From positions 1 to 56,910 of the forward strand of contig JBIQID010000006.1 of NCBI GenBank assembly GCA_044508215.1: a stretch of 56,910 nt of DNA, written 5' to 3'. The notes under the pieces are model-generated. The model did not search any database. It worked only from the letters and a program-made list of their open reading frames with translations, and was not told the DNA's origin. The DNA comes from JAEZFI01 sp044508215 (lineage in GTDB: Bacteria; Actinomycetota; Acidimicrobiia; Acidimicrobiales; Microtrichaceae). The number at the start of each line of letters is the position of its first letter. Positions within the stretch are counted from its first letter, which is position 1. Of the stretch, positions 16,599-25,042 are shown in pieces. Both the position numbers and the translations under genes were made by a program.

Positions 16599-17540
16599 AT
16601 GTTGGTCATCCAGCGCCCGACCGTCGAAGCGATCGACGACGGCACCGCAACAGAGACGCGGCAGCGGTTCGCGATCAGCCCGCTCGAGCCGGGCTTCGGC
16701 CACACGATCGGGAACTCCCTGCGTCGCACGCTGCTCTCGTCGATCCCCGGTGCAGCCGTCACGCAGGTCCGCTTCGACGACGCCCTCCACGAGTTCGACA
16801 CGATCCCGGGCGTGGTCGAGGACGTCACCGACATCATCCTCAACCTGAAGGACCTCGTCCTGGTCTCGCACTCTGACGACGCCGTCACGCTGCGGCTCGA
16901 CCAGAAGGGCCCGAAGGACGTCACGGCCGCTGACATCCAGGTGACCTCCGACGTGGAGATCCTCGAGCCGGAGGCGCACCTTGCGACGCTGAACGGCAAG
17001 GGCCGCCTCGCCGTCGACCTCACCGTGGAGCGGGGCCGGGGGTACCTCGCTGCCGAGGCGGGGCGTGGGAACACCACCATCGGCGTGATCCCGATCGACG
17101 CGATCTTCTCGCCGGTGCGGCGCGTGTCGTTCAACGTCGAGCCCACCCGTGTGGAGCAGTCGACGAACTACGACCGCCTGGTGCTCGACATCGAGACCGA
17201 CGGGTCGATCTCGCCGCGCGAGGCCCTCGCCTCTGCGGGCGCCACGCTCCGTGCGCTCGTCGAGCTGGTCGAGAACATGTCCGACGAGCCGCAGGGCCTC
17301 GAGCTGGGTGAGGTGGTCGCTCCGGCCGCCACGTCCCCCGACCTCGAGCTGCCGATCGAGGACCTCGACCTGTCCGAGCGTCCCCGCAACTGCCTGAAGC
17401 GTGCCCAGGTCAACACCGTGGGCGAGCTGCTGCAGAAGAGCGAGGACGACCTGCTGGCCATCACCAACTTCGGCCAGAAGTCGCTCGACGAGGTCATCGA
17501 GAAGCTCGACGAGCGAGGGCTGTCCCTCCGGGGTCGCTGA
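16599..17540 (+). CDS. rpoA: DNA-directed RNA polymerase subunit alpha
   Basis: Alpha dimerises to start RNA polymerase assembly, and its C-terminal domain binds UP elements and activators. The N-terminal domain shows EPGFGHTIGNSLRRTLLSSI near residues 30-50. The C-terminal domain contains the helix-hairpin-helix region NCLKRAQVNTVGELLQKSED near residues 265-285 and then ITNFGQKSLDEVIEKLDERG. Length is 313, normal for actinobacteria. Confidence 0.98.
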   Translation: MLVIQRPTVEAIDDGTATETRQRFAISPLEPGFGHTIGNSLRRTLLSSIPGAAVTQVRFDDALHEFDTIPGVVEDVTDIILNLKDLVLVSHSDDAVTLRLDQKGPKDVTAADIQVTSDVEILEPEAHLATLNGKGRLAVDLTVERGRGYLAAEAGRGNTTIGVIPIDAIFSPVRRVSFNVEPTRVEQSTNYDRLVLDIETDGSISPREALASAGATLRALVELVENMSDEPQGLELGEVVAPAATSPDLELPIEDLDLSERPRNCLKRAQVNTVGELLQKSEDDLLAITNFGQKSLDEVIEKLDERGLSLRGR

Positions 17541-17616
17541 CCCGAACCGACCGTGGCGGCCGAGCCGCCGCCCCATCCGAACGGGCGCCCAGCGCCGAGG
17601 AGACTGAGGAACCGCA

Positions 17617-17970
17617 ATGCAAGCACGACCGAAGAAGGGCCGCCGGTTCGGCGGGAACGCCGGGCACCAGCGTCTGCTCATGGCGAACCTGGTGTCGTCG
17701 CTGATCGCCGCTGAGGGCATCGTGACCACGGAGGCGAAGGCGAAGGCGCTCCGCCCCGTCGCCGAGAAGGTGATCACGAAGGCACGCAAGGGCGGCCTCC
17801 ACAACCACCGGCAGATCCTCGCCTACCTGGGGGACCAGGAGATCGCCGCGAAGCTGATGGACGAGATCGGCCCCCGGTTCGCCGACCGCGCCGGTGGCTA
17901 CACCCGCATCCTGAAGCTCGGCCCTCGTCCGGGCGACAACGCGCCGATGGCGCGCATCGAGCTGGTCTGA
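17617..17970 (+). CDS. rplQ: 50S ribosomal protein L17
   Basis: L17 binds near the tunnel exit. The 117-residue product has RRFGGNAGHQRLLMANLVSS and GIVTTEAKAKALRPVAEKVI near residue 37. It ends in the family motif GGYTRILKLGPRPGDNAPMA. It follows rpoA after 76 bases, the usual order. Confidence 0.97.
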   Translation: MQARPKKGRRFGGNAGHQRLLMANLVSSLIAAEGIVTTEAKAKALRPVAEKVITKARKGGLHNHRQILAYLGDQEIAAKLMDEIGPRFADRAGGYTRILKLGPRPGDNAPMARIELV

Positions 17971-17984
17971 ACCCCCTCGCAGGG

Positions 17985-18785
17985 GTGACCGAAGGTCCCA
18001 CGAGCCGCACCCGCCCGACGAGGCGTGTGCGGCTCGACCTGTCCTACGACGGCAGCGAGTTCCGCGGATTCGCCGCGAACCCCGGCGTGCGGACGGTGGG
18101 CGGTGAGCTGGAGGAGCGGCTGTCGCAGCTCTGCGGCGAGCCGATCAGCATCACGTGCGCCGGGCGCACCGACGCAGGGGTCCACGCCCGCCGCCAGGTC
18201 GTGACGTTCGACGCGCCCGTCGACCGCATCGACCTCGACCGGTGGGTCAGGTCGCTCAACCGCCAGGGCGGCGGAGCGGTGGCCGTGTTCGCCGCCGCGG
18301 TGGCCGACGACGACTTCGACGCACGGTTCTCCGCCACCTGGCGGCGCTACCGCTACTTCGTCCGGAACCGGCCCGACCCCGATCCGTTCCGCTCGAGGTG
18401 GAGCTGGTGGGTGGGGGAGCCCCTCGACCTCGCCGCCATGCAGACTGCGTCCGGCGCCTTCGTGGGCCGCCACGACTTCGCCGCGTTCTGCCGGCGGGCC
18501 CACCGGGCTGACGGCGAGCCGCTGTCGCTCGAGCGCGAGGTGCTCGACGCCGGCTGGGCCACGGAGGGGGAGGAGCTGCGCTTCGAGATCAGGGCGCGCG
18601 CGTTCTGCCACCAGATGGTCCGCTCGATCGTCGGCACGCTCGTCGACGTGGGACGGGGACGGATCCCGGCGGACGCGATCGGGGACATCCTGGCCTCCGG
18701 CGACCGGGCCCGTGCCGGCCAACTCGCGCCCCCACACGGCCTCCACCTGTGGGACGTCGCGTACGATGACGGGTCGCCAGCTTGA
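17985..18785 (+). CDS. truA: tRNA pseudouridine synthase A
   Basis: TruA converts uridines 38-40 of the tRNA anticodon arm to pseudouridine. The 266-residue protein has LDLSYDGSEFRGFAANPGVR near residue 18 and the catalytic motif GRTDAGVHA with Asp63. The tail FCHQMVRSIVGTLVDVGRG matches the family. It follows rplQ by 14 bases from a GTG with no strong binding site, so the precise start is uncertain by several residues. Confidence 0.95.
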   Translation: MTEGPTSRTRPTRRVRLDLSYDGSEFRGFAANPGVRTVGGELEERLSQLCGEPISITCAGRTDAGVHARRQVVTFDAPVDRIDLDRWVRSLNRQGGGAVAVFAAAVADDDFDARFSATWRRYRYFVRNRPDPDPFRSRWSWWVGEPLDLAAMQTASGAFVGRHDFAAFCRRAHRADGEPLSLEREVLDAGWATEGEELRFEIRARAFCHQMVRSIVGTLVDVGRGRIPADAIGDILASGDRARAGQLAPPHGLHLWDVAYDDGSPA

Positions 18786-18811
18786 TGGCTGAGCACGAGC
18801 GTCGGTAGGCT
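18782..18811 (+). promoter_or_regulatory. Candidate promoter for rplM-rpsI-glmM-glmS
   Basis: TTGATG (18782-18787), an 18-base spacer and TAGGCT (18806-18811) form a fair sigma-70-like promoter at the end of truA. It leaves a leader of about 120 bases before rplM, which contains the hairpin CCCGGT-CAC-ACCGGG at 18877-18891. The promoter is inferred from consensus only. Confidence 0.4.
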
Positions 18812-18935
18812 GTCCCGTCGCTTCTCCCGTGCTGTCCGCACCCGCTGTGCGTCGGGCACCCGGAGCCGAAGCGCCTCCCGGTCACACCGGGATCGCCTCG
18901 ATCACATGACGATCCCCCAGCCAGAAGGTCCGCGC

Positions 18936-19385
18936 GTGCGCACGTACTCACCCAAAGCCTCAGAGATCAGCCGCAAGTGGCACGTGGTCGACGCCGAGGG
19001 CATGGTCCTCGGCCGCATGGCCACCGAGGTCGCCCGGGTGCTGCGTGGGAAGCACAAGCCCACCTTCGCCCCCCACATGGACACCGGTGACCACGTCATC
19101 ATCGTGAACGCCGACAAGGTGGTCCTCACCGCCGGCAAGGCCGACGCCAAGCTGATCCACCGCCACTCGGGCTTCCCGGGCGGGCTCAGCACCACCACCT
19201 ACGCCGAGCTCCTCGCGAAGAAGCCGGAGGAGGCGGTTCGCCGCACCATCCGCGGCATGCTCCCGAAGAACCGGCTCGGTCGCCAGCAGCTGAAGAAGCT
19301 GAAGGTGTACTCCGGCCCCACCCATCCCCACCAGGGTCAGCAGCCGGCCGAGCTGACCATCGACTCCGCTCGCGCCCGTTCCTGA
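18936..19385 (+). CDS. rplM: 50S ribosomal protein L13
   Basis: L13 is an early large-subunit assembly protein. I choose the GTG at 18936 because it follows AGAAGG and gives the family start RTYSPKASEISRKWHVVDAE. An ATG ten codons upstream has no binding site. Further marks are RGKHKPTFAPHMDTGDHVII and RRTIRGMLPKNRLGRQQLKK. The chosen form has 149 residues. It is paired with rpsI, as in nearly all bacteria. Confidence 0.96.
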   Translation: MRTYSPKASEISRKWHVVDAEGMVLGRMATEVARVLRGKHKPTFAPHMDTGDHVIIVNADKVVLTAGKADAKLIHRHSGFPGGLSTTTYAELLAKKPEEAVRRTIRGMLPKNRLGRQQLKKLKVYSGPTHPHQGQQPAELTIDSARARS

Positions 19386-19396
19386 GGTCAACTGAG

Positions 19397-19789
19397 ATGC
19401 CACAGCCACTCGTGCAGTCCACCGGTCGTCGCAAGCGGGCGGTCGCCCGTGTCCGTGTCCGCGAGGGCAACGGCACGATCACGATCAACCGCCGGCCGCT
19501 CGAGGAGTACTTCCCGAACCCGACGCACCGGATGGTCCTCACCGAGCCGCTCAACGTGGTCGACCGGGCCGAGTCCTACGACATCGACGTCACCATCCAC
19601 GGTGGCGGCGTCGCCGGCCAGGCCGGTGCGCTCCGGCTCGGCATCGCCCGTGCGCTCGTCGCGATCGACGAGGAGACCCGGCCCGAGCTGAAGAAGGCTG
19701 GCTTCCTCACCCGCGACGCTCGGGAGAAGGAGTCCAAGAAGTACGGCCTCAAGAAGGCCCGGAAGGCTCCGCAGTACTCCAAGCGCTGA
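19397..19789 (+). CDS. rpsI: 30S ribosomal protein S9
   Basis: S9 reaches with its C-terminal tail to P-site tRNA. The 130-residue protein has VQSTGRRKRAVARVRVREGN near its start and GGGVAGQAGALRLGIARALV near residue 72. It ends with the conserved KKYGLKKARKAPQYSKR. It lies 11 bases after rplM. Confidence 0.97.
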   Translation: MPQPLVQSTGRRKRAVARVRVREGNGTITINRRPLEEYFPNPTHRMVLTEPLNVVDRAESYDIDVTIHGGGVAGQAGALRLGIARALVAIDEETRPELKKAGFLTRDAREKESKKYGLKKARKAPQYSKR

Positions 19790-19803
19790 TCGGCGTCCCA
19801 GCC

Positions 19804-21132
19804 GTGCGCTTCGGGACCGACGGGATCCGAGGGCTCGCCAACCGCGACCTCACCCCCGAGCTGGCGCTGCTCCTCGGCCGCGCCGCTGCGCGCGTCCTCG
19901 GTCCGGGCCCGTTCGTGGTCGGACGCGACACGCGACGATCCGGATCGATGCTGGAGGCCGCGCTCAGCGCGGGCCTCTGCTCGGAGGGCGCCGACGTGCG
20001 CCTCGCCGGGGTGGTCCCCACGCCGGCCGTGGCAGCCGCGTGCGCCCGTGACGACATCAGCGGGGCGGTCATCTCCGCCAGCCACAACCCGTTCGAGGAC
20101 AACGGCATCAAGCTCTTCGCCGCCGGCGGTTCGAAGCTGTCCGACGAGGTGCAGGCACGCCTCGAGGACCTGATCGACCGCATCGGCGTGGAAGGGCCGG
20201 GCCACCTGCCCACCGCCGGCGAGGTGGGCGAGACGACGACCGCGCCCGAGGTGGCGGCCCGCTATGCCCACGACGTCGTGGCCGCCCTCGAGGGACGTCG
20301 CCTCGACGGCCTGTCGGTGGTGCTCGACTGTGCGAACGGCGCCGCCTCGGAGGTGGCGCCCGAGGCGTTCAGGAGCCTCGGTGCCCAGGTCGAGGTGCTG
20401 CACGCGGCCCCGGACGGCACGAACATCAACGCCGGGTGCGGATCGACCCACCCCGAGGACCTGTTGGCCGCCGTACGCGCCCACGGAGCCGACCTGGGGT
20501 TCGCCTTCGACGGTGACGCCGACCGCGTGCTCGCGGCCGATCACCGCGGCGAGCTCGTGGACGGCGACCAGCTGATGGGTCTGAGCGCGATCGACCTCCG
20601 CGAGCGGGGCCTCCTGCGGAACGGCGCGATCGCGGTGACCGTGATGAGCAACCTGGGCCTGCGCCTCGGGATGAAGGCCGCCGGGATCGACGTCGTCGAG
20701 ACCGCCGTGGGCGACCGCTACGTCCTCGAGGCGCTCGACGACCACGGCCTGTCGCTGGGCGGGGAGCAGAGCGGGCACCTGGTCTTCCGCGACCTGGCGA
20801 CCACGGGCGACGGCCTGCTCAGCGCAGTGCTCGTCGCCGACGTGGTCGTGCGTCGGCGCACCCCGCTCGCCGACCTCGCCTCGGCGGCGATGCAGCGCCT
20901 GCCGCAGGTGCTCCGCAACGTGCGGATGGCGTCGCGGCCGCCGGACCTCCTCGAGCTGATCGCCGGGCCGGTCCACGAGGTGCAGTCCCGCCTCGGGGAG
21001 GCCGGCCGGGTGCTGGTGCGCCCGAGCGGCACCGAGCCGGTGGTGCGCGTGATGGTGGAGGCACCGGAGCTCGACGAGGCCGCCGCCTGCGCGGATCGCA
21101 TCGTGGACGCACTCGGCGAGCTGGGGGCCTGA
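19804..21132 (+). CDS. glmM: Phosphoglucosamine mutase
   Basis: GlmM converts glucosamine-6-phosphate to glucosamine-1-phosphate for UDP-GlcNAc and peptidoglycan. The 442-residue product begins MRFGTDGIRGLANRDLTPEL from GTG. The phosphorylated serine is Ser93 in ISASHNPFEDNGIK. The metal loop DGDADR is at 236-241, GGEQSGH is the sugar-binding loop, and RPSGTEPVVRVMVEA is the phosphate-binding end. It directly follows rpsI and precedes glmS. Confidence 0.97.
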   Translation: MRFGTDGIRGLANRDLTPELALLLGRAAARVLGPGPFVVGRDTRRSGSMLEAALSAGLCSEGADVRLAGVVPTPAVAAACARDDISGAVISASHNPFEDNGIKLFAAGGSKLSDEVQARLEDLIDRIGVEGPGHLPTAGEVGETTTAPEVAARYAHDVVAALEGRRLDGLSVVLDCANGAASEVAPEAFRSLGAQVEVLHAAPDGTNINAGCGSTHPEDLLAAVRAHGADLGFAFDGDADRVLAADHRGELVDGDQLMGLSAIDLRERGLLRNGAIAVTVMSNLGLRLGMKAAGIDVVETAVGDRYVLEALDDHGLSLGGEQSGHLVFRDLATTGDGLLSAVLVADVVVRRRTPLADLASAAMQRLPQVLRNVRMASRPPDLLELIAGPVHEVQSRLGEAGRVLVRPSGTEPVVRVMVEAPELDEAAACADRIVDALGELGA

Positions 21133-21205
21133 GGCCCGCCGGTGCCGGGACGGCGGTCCGTCCCTACACTTCGAGGGCCCGTACAGGAAGAGGAGCACCC
21201 GTCAC

Positions 21206-24200
21206 ATGTGCGGAATCATCGCTGTCGTCCGCAGGCCCGCTGAGCTGCGGGCGCCCGACCTCGGGCCGCTCGCCGAGCGGATCCGGGGCACGGTCGACGG
21301 GCTGACGGCCCAGATCGCCGACGTGGCGGAGCTCGAGCGCATCGGCGCCCAGCTCGCGTCGGTCGACCTCGCCTTGCGGGGCGTCGACGGCGTGGCTGCG
21401 CTGGTGCGCGACCGTGCCGGCGCCGCTCAGGTGGCGGACAGCATCGCCACGGTGGCGGCAGGGATCTCAGCGTTCGACGCCGAGGTCGAGTCGCGGTTCG
21501 CCGGCCTCACCGACGACGCACTCGAAGCGGCGAACGCCGCGCTGATCGCGATCAAGGACGCAGCCTGGTCGATCCAGCGCGACCGCCTCCGTGCCGCCGA
21601 CGAGGTGCTGCTGCTGGCCGGTCCGGCTCCCGGTGACGCCGCCGTCGCCGCCTACTTCTCGCTCCACCAGGCCCTCTCCGCTCTCGACCGCCTCGAGGTG
21701 CGGGGCCGGGACTCAGCCGGCGTCGAGCTGGTGGTCTCCGGGCACGGCCTCGACCCGTCGGCCGGCCTCCTCCGTGCAGCGCTCGAAGAGCGGCGCTCGC
21801 CGCTCTTCACCTCGGGCAGCCTCTCGGTGTCCCCCAGCGGATCGCTCGTGTTCGTGTACAAGGCGGCCGCGGAGATCGGTGAGCTGGGCGACAACACCGC
21901 CGCGATCCGCGAGGCGGTGCGCGACGACGAGGTGCTCGCCCTCGCCCTGGCGACCCCGGGCGCGACCGCCCTGGTCCTGGGCCACACGCGGTGGGCGTCC
22001 GTCGGCATCATCAGCGAGCCGAACGCCCACCCGCAGTCGTCCACGGAGGGCACCGCCGATGCGGGCCCGTTCGTGACGGCCGTCCTGAACGGCGACGTGG
22101 ACAACTTCGCCGACCTGATCGTGGCCGACGACCTCGACATCCCCGCCGCGATCACGACCGACGCCAAGGTCATCCCCACCCTCGTCGCCCGGCGCCTCGA
22201 GCGCGGCCTGACGGGCGCGGATGCGTTCCGCGACACCGTCGCCGAGCTGGAGGGCTCCGTCGCCATCGCAGCGAACGACGCCGACGACCCCTCCGTCCTG
22301 CGCCTCGCGCTGCGGGGGAGCGGCCAGGCCCTCTACGTCGGTCTGGCCGAGGGGGCGTTCGTGGTCGCGTCGGAGCCGTACGGGGTCGTCGAGGAGACAG
22401 CGCAGTACCTCCGCATGGACGGCGAGACGCCGTCGAACCCTGACAACCCCACCGGCAGCCGGGGGCAGATCATCGAACTGCGCTCCGAGCAGGCCGGTTC
22501 GATCGAGGGCATCACCCGCTGGAGCTACGACGGCACCGAGCTCCCCGTCCGCGCCGACGACCTCGACGTGGCCCAGATCACGACCCGCGACATCGACCGC
22601 GGTTCGTTCCCCCACTTCCTGCTGAAGGAGATCAACGACGCGCCGGGCTCGTTCCGGAACACGCTGCGCAACAAGCTGGTCGAGCGTGACGACGAGCTGG
22701 TGGTCGTGCTGGGCGAGAGCACCGTGCCGCAGTCCACGCGGGACCGCCTCGCCGACGGGTCGATCGCCCGGGTGATCGTCATCGGTCAGGGCACCGCCGC
22801 GGTGGCGGGCCAGAGCCTCGCCCACGCGCTCGCGGCGCTGACCTCCGACTCGCAGCTGCGCGTGGAGGCCATGCCGGCCACGGAGCTGAGCGGCTTCCGC
22901 CTGCGGGCCGACATGTCCGACACGCTCATCGTGGCGATCTCCCAGTCGGGGACCACGACCGACACCAACCGCACCGTGGACCTCGCCCGCGGCCGGGGCG
23001 CCACGGTGATCGCGATCGTGAACCGTCGGAACAGCGACCTCTGCGACAAGAGCGACGGGGTGCTCTACACCTCCGACGGCCGCGACGTCGAGATGAGCGT
23101 GGCCTCCACGAAGGCGTTCTACGCGCAGATCGCCGCCGGCCTCCTCCTGGCGCACGGCATCGCCGCATCGGTGCCGGAGGCGGTGCCGGCGTCGCACCCC
23201 GACCAGCAGCGGCTGCTCCGGGCGCTGGCCGAGCTGCCGTCCCGGATGGAGGAGGTGATCGCCGCCCGCGAGGAGATCGCCGACGCGGCCCGGCAGTTCG
23301 CGCCGAGCCGCCGCTACTGGGCGATCGTCGGCAACGGCGCCAACCAGATCGCGGCGCGGGAGATCCGGATCAAGCTCTCAGAGCTCTGCTACAAGTCGAT
23401 CGCCTGCGACGCGACCGAGGACAAGAAGCACATCGACCTCTCGGCCGAGCCGATGATCCTCGTGTGCGCTGCCGGCCTGGTGGGCTCCACCGGCGACGAC
23501 GTCGCCAAGGAGGTGGCGATCTACCGGGCGCACAAGGCGGCCCCGATCGTGATCGCCACCGAAGGCCAGGCACCGCCCGCCGCGCTCGCCGTGATCTCCG
23601 TGCCGCACACCGACGAGCGGCTGGCGTTCGTGCTGTCGGCGATGGCCGGGCACCTCTTCGGCTACGAAGCCGCGCTGGCCATCGACGCCCAGGCCAGACC
23701 GCTTCGTGAGGTCCGGGTGATCGTCGAGTCGATCGTCGACCGGGCCGCGGCTGACGGCGCCGTCCCCGAGGACCTGCTCACCGCGGCCCGCCCGGACCTG
23801 TCGCCGCTCGTCACCTCGTTCTTCGACGGGCTGCGCTCGGGCGCCTACAACGGCCACCTCGAGGCCGGCTCTGCGGTGCGGCTCGCCTCGCTGCTGCGGT
23901 ACGCCGTGGGGATCTCGCCACTCGACGCCTACCAGAGCGAGTTCGGCAAGGTCGGCACGCCGAGCGTGCTCCTCGACGACCTGATCTCGGGCCTGACGAC
24001 CGCCATCGAGGAGCTCACCCGCCCCATCGACGCGATCAAGCACCAGGCCAAGACCGTGACCGTGGGCATCAGCCGCTCCGACGAGTCGCTCCTCCAGATC
24101 CCGCTGGTCGCCGCCACCCTCGACGCCGGCGCCGCCAGGGACCGCCTCGCCTACTCGACGCTCCGCTCCCTCGGTGAGCTCGACCCCGCGGTGGAGGAGG

Positions 24201-24643
24201 TCGTGGGCTTCACCCGGTACCGCGTGGAGCAGATGGACGGCGCGGACCCCACCGCCGTGGTGGTCGACCGGGGTGGCATCGCAGCGAACCTGGCCTCGCG
24301 CACCGACCGCGACCCACGGCTGCGTGGCACCAAGCACCTGGTGGCCCGCGAGCAGGAGCTGATGGTGGCGAAGGGCCGCAGCGACGGCCGGACCGTGCTG
24401 ATCGTGCCCGAGACGAAGGACGGCGTCACCACCGAGCTGACCCTCCTCCACATCCGGCTCCACGACCGGCTGCCCGCCGCCACCATGCGCGGCGTGCTGC
24501 AGGGCTACCGCCGCCGCTACCAGTCGCTCCGTGAGCTGGTGACGGAGACGGAGGACTCGTTCCGCGAGGACCTCCTCGCCAGCCAGGCGGTGGTCGACCT
24601 GCTCTGCGACCCGCTGCTCGACCTGGCCGAGCGCTGGCGGTGA
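21206..24643 (+). CDS. glmS: Extended glucosamine-6-phosphate synthase (GlmS-like, 1145 residues)
   Basis: The enzyme should make glucosamine-6-phosphate from fructose-6-phosphate and glutamine. It keeps the nucleophile Cys in MCGIIAVV, RGRDSAG (166-172), GHTRWAS (259-265) and NGD (295-297). It also keeps HFLLKEI (470-476), the first SIS domain with AISQSGTTTDT (near 578) and VASTKAF (632-638), and a second SIS domain with KKHIDLSAEP. Normal GlmS has about 610 residues. Here about 140 mostly helical residues are inserted right after the first strand, and about 185 residues follow the usual end near HQAKTVTVG (946-954). Position beside glmM supports the call. Confidence 0.88.
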   Translation: MCGIIAVVRRPAELRAPDLGPLAERIRGTVDGLTAQIADVAELERIGAQLASVDLALRGVDGVAALVRDRAGAAQVADSIATVAAGISAFDAEVESRFAGLTDDALEAANAALIAIKDAAWSIQRDRLRAADEVLLLAGPAPGDAAVAAYFSLHQALSALDRLEVRGRDSAGVELVVSGHGLDPSAGLLRAALEERRSPLFTSGSLSVSPSGSLVFVYKAAAEIGELGDNTAAIREAVRDDEVLALALATPGATALVLGHTRWASVGIISEPNAHPQSSTEGTADAGPFVTAVLNGDVDNFADLIVADDLDIPAAITTDAKVIPTLVARRLERGLTGADAFRDTVAELEGSVAIAANDADDPSVLRLALRGSGQALYVGLAEGAFVVASEPYGVVEETAQYLRMDGETPSNPDNPTGSRGQIIELRSEQAGSIEGITRWSYDGTELPVRADDLDVAQITTRDIDRGSFPHFLLKEINDAPGSFRNTLRNKLVERDDELVVVLGESTVPQSTRDRLADGSIARVIVIGQGTAAVAGQSLAHALAALTSDSQLRVEAMPATELSGFRLRADMSDTLIVAISQSGTTTDTNRTVDLARGRGATVIAIVNRRNSDLCDKSDGVLYTSDGRDVEMSVASTKAFYAQIAAGLLLAHGIAASVPEAVPASHPDQQRLLRALAELPSRMEEVIAAREEIADAARQFAPSRRYWAIVGNGANQIAAREIRIKLSELCYKSIACDATEDKKHIDLSAEPMILVCAAGLVGSTGDDVAKEVAIYRAHKAAPIVIATEGQAPPAALAVISVPHTDERLAFVLSAMAGHLFGYEAALAIDAQARPLREVRVIVESIVDRAAADGAVPEDLLTAARPDLSPLVTSFFDGLRSGAYNGHLEAGSAVRLASLLRYAVGISPLDAYQSEFGKVGTPSVLLDDLISGLTTAIEELTRPIDAIKHQAKTVTVGISRSDESLLQIPLVAATLDAGAARDRLAYSTLRSLGELDPAVEEVVGFTRYRVEQMDGADPTAVVVDRGGIAANLASRTDRDPRLRGTKHLVAREQELMVAKGRSDGRTVLIVPETKDGVTTELTLLHIRLHDRLPAATMRGVLQGYRRRYQSLRELVTETEDSFREDLLASQAVVDLLCDPLLDLAERWR

Positions 24644-25029
24644 GCGCGGTCCCGCCCGGACCGGTGGTCGGGGTGGGCATCGACCTCGTCGAGGTCGGAC
24701 GGATGAGAGAGGTGTTGGCGCGCACGCCCCGCTTCGCCGATCGGGTGTTCACCGAGGCGGAGTGGGAGTACTGCTCGTCACGACCGTCGCCGGAGGTCCA
24801 CGCTGCCGCACGGTTCGCGGCGAAGGAGGCGGTGCTGAAGGCGATCGGCGCCTCGATGTGGGACGGGCGTCTCCGCGACATCGAGGTCGTGCGCACCGAT
24901 GCGGGCCCCGCTGTGCGGGTGTCCGGTGGCTTCGCCCGGCACGCGGGCCACGTGGCGGGGTGGCACCTCAGCCTCACCCACACCGACACCACAGCCGCCG
25001 CGGTCGCCGTCGCGGTCGGCGTCGCCTGA
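24640..25029 (+). CDS. acpS: Holo-[acyl-carrier-protein] synthase
   Basis: AcpS transfers phosphopantetheine from CoA to acyl carrier protein. The 129-residue protein has the magnesium-binding GIDLVEVGRMREVL near residue 12 and the second motif ARFAAKEAVLKAIGAS near residue 58. LSLTHTDTTAAAVAV is near the end. Its GTG start overlaps the glmS stop by four bases. The order acpS-nnr-alr is common in actinobacteria. Confidence 0.95.
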   Translation: MSAVPPGPVVGVGIDLVEVGRMREVLARTPRFADRVFTEAEWEYCSSRPSPEVHAAARFAAKEAVLKAIGASMWDGRLRDIEVVRTDAGPAVRVSGGFARHAGHVAGWHLSLTHTDTTAAAVAVAVGVA

Positions 25030-25042
25030 GCACACTGGGACC

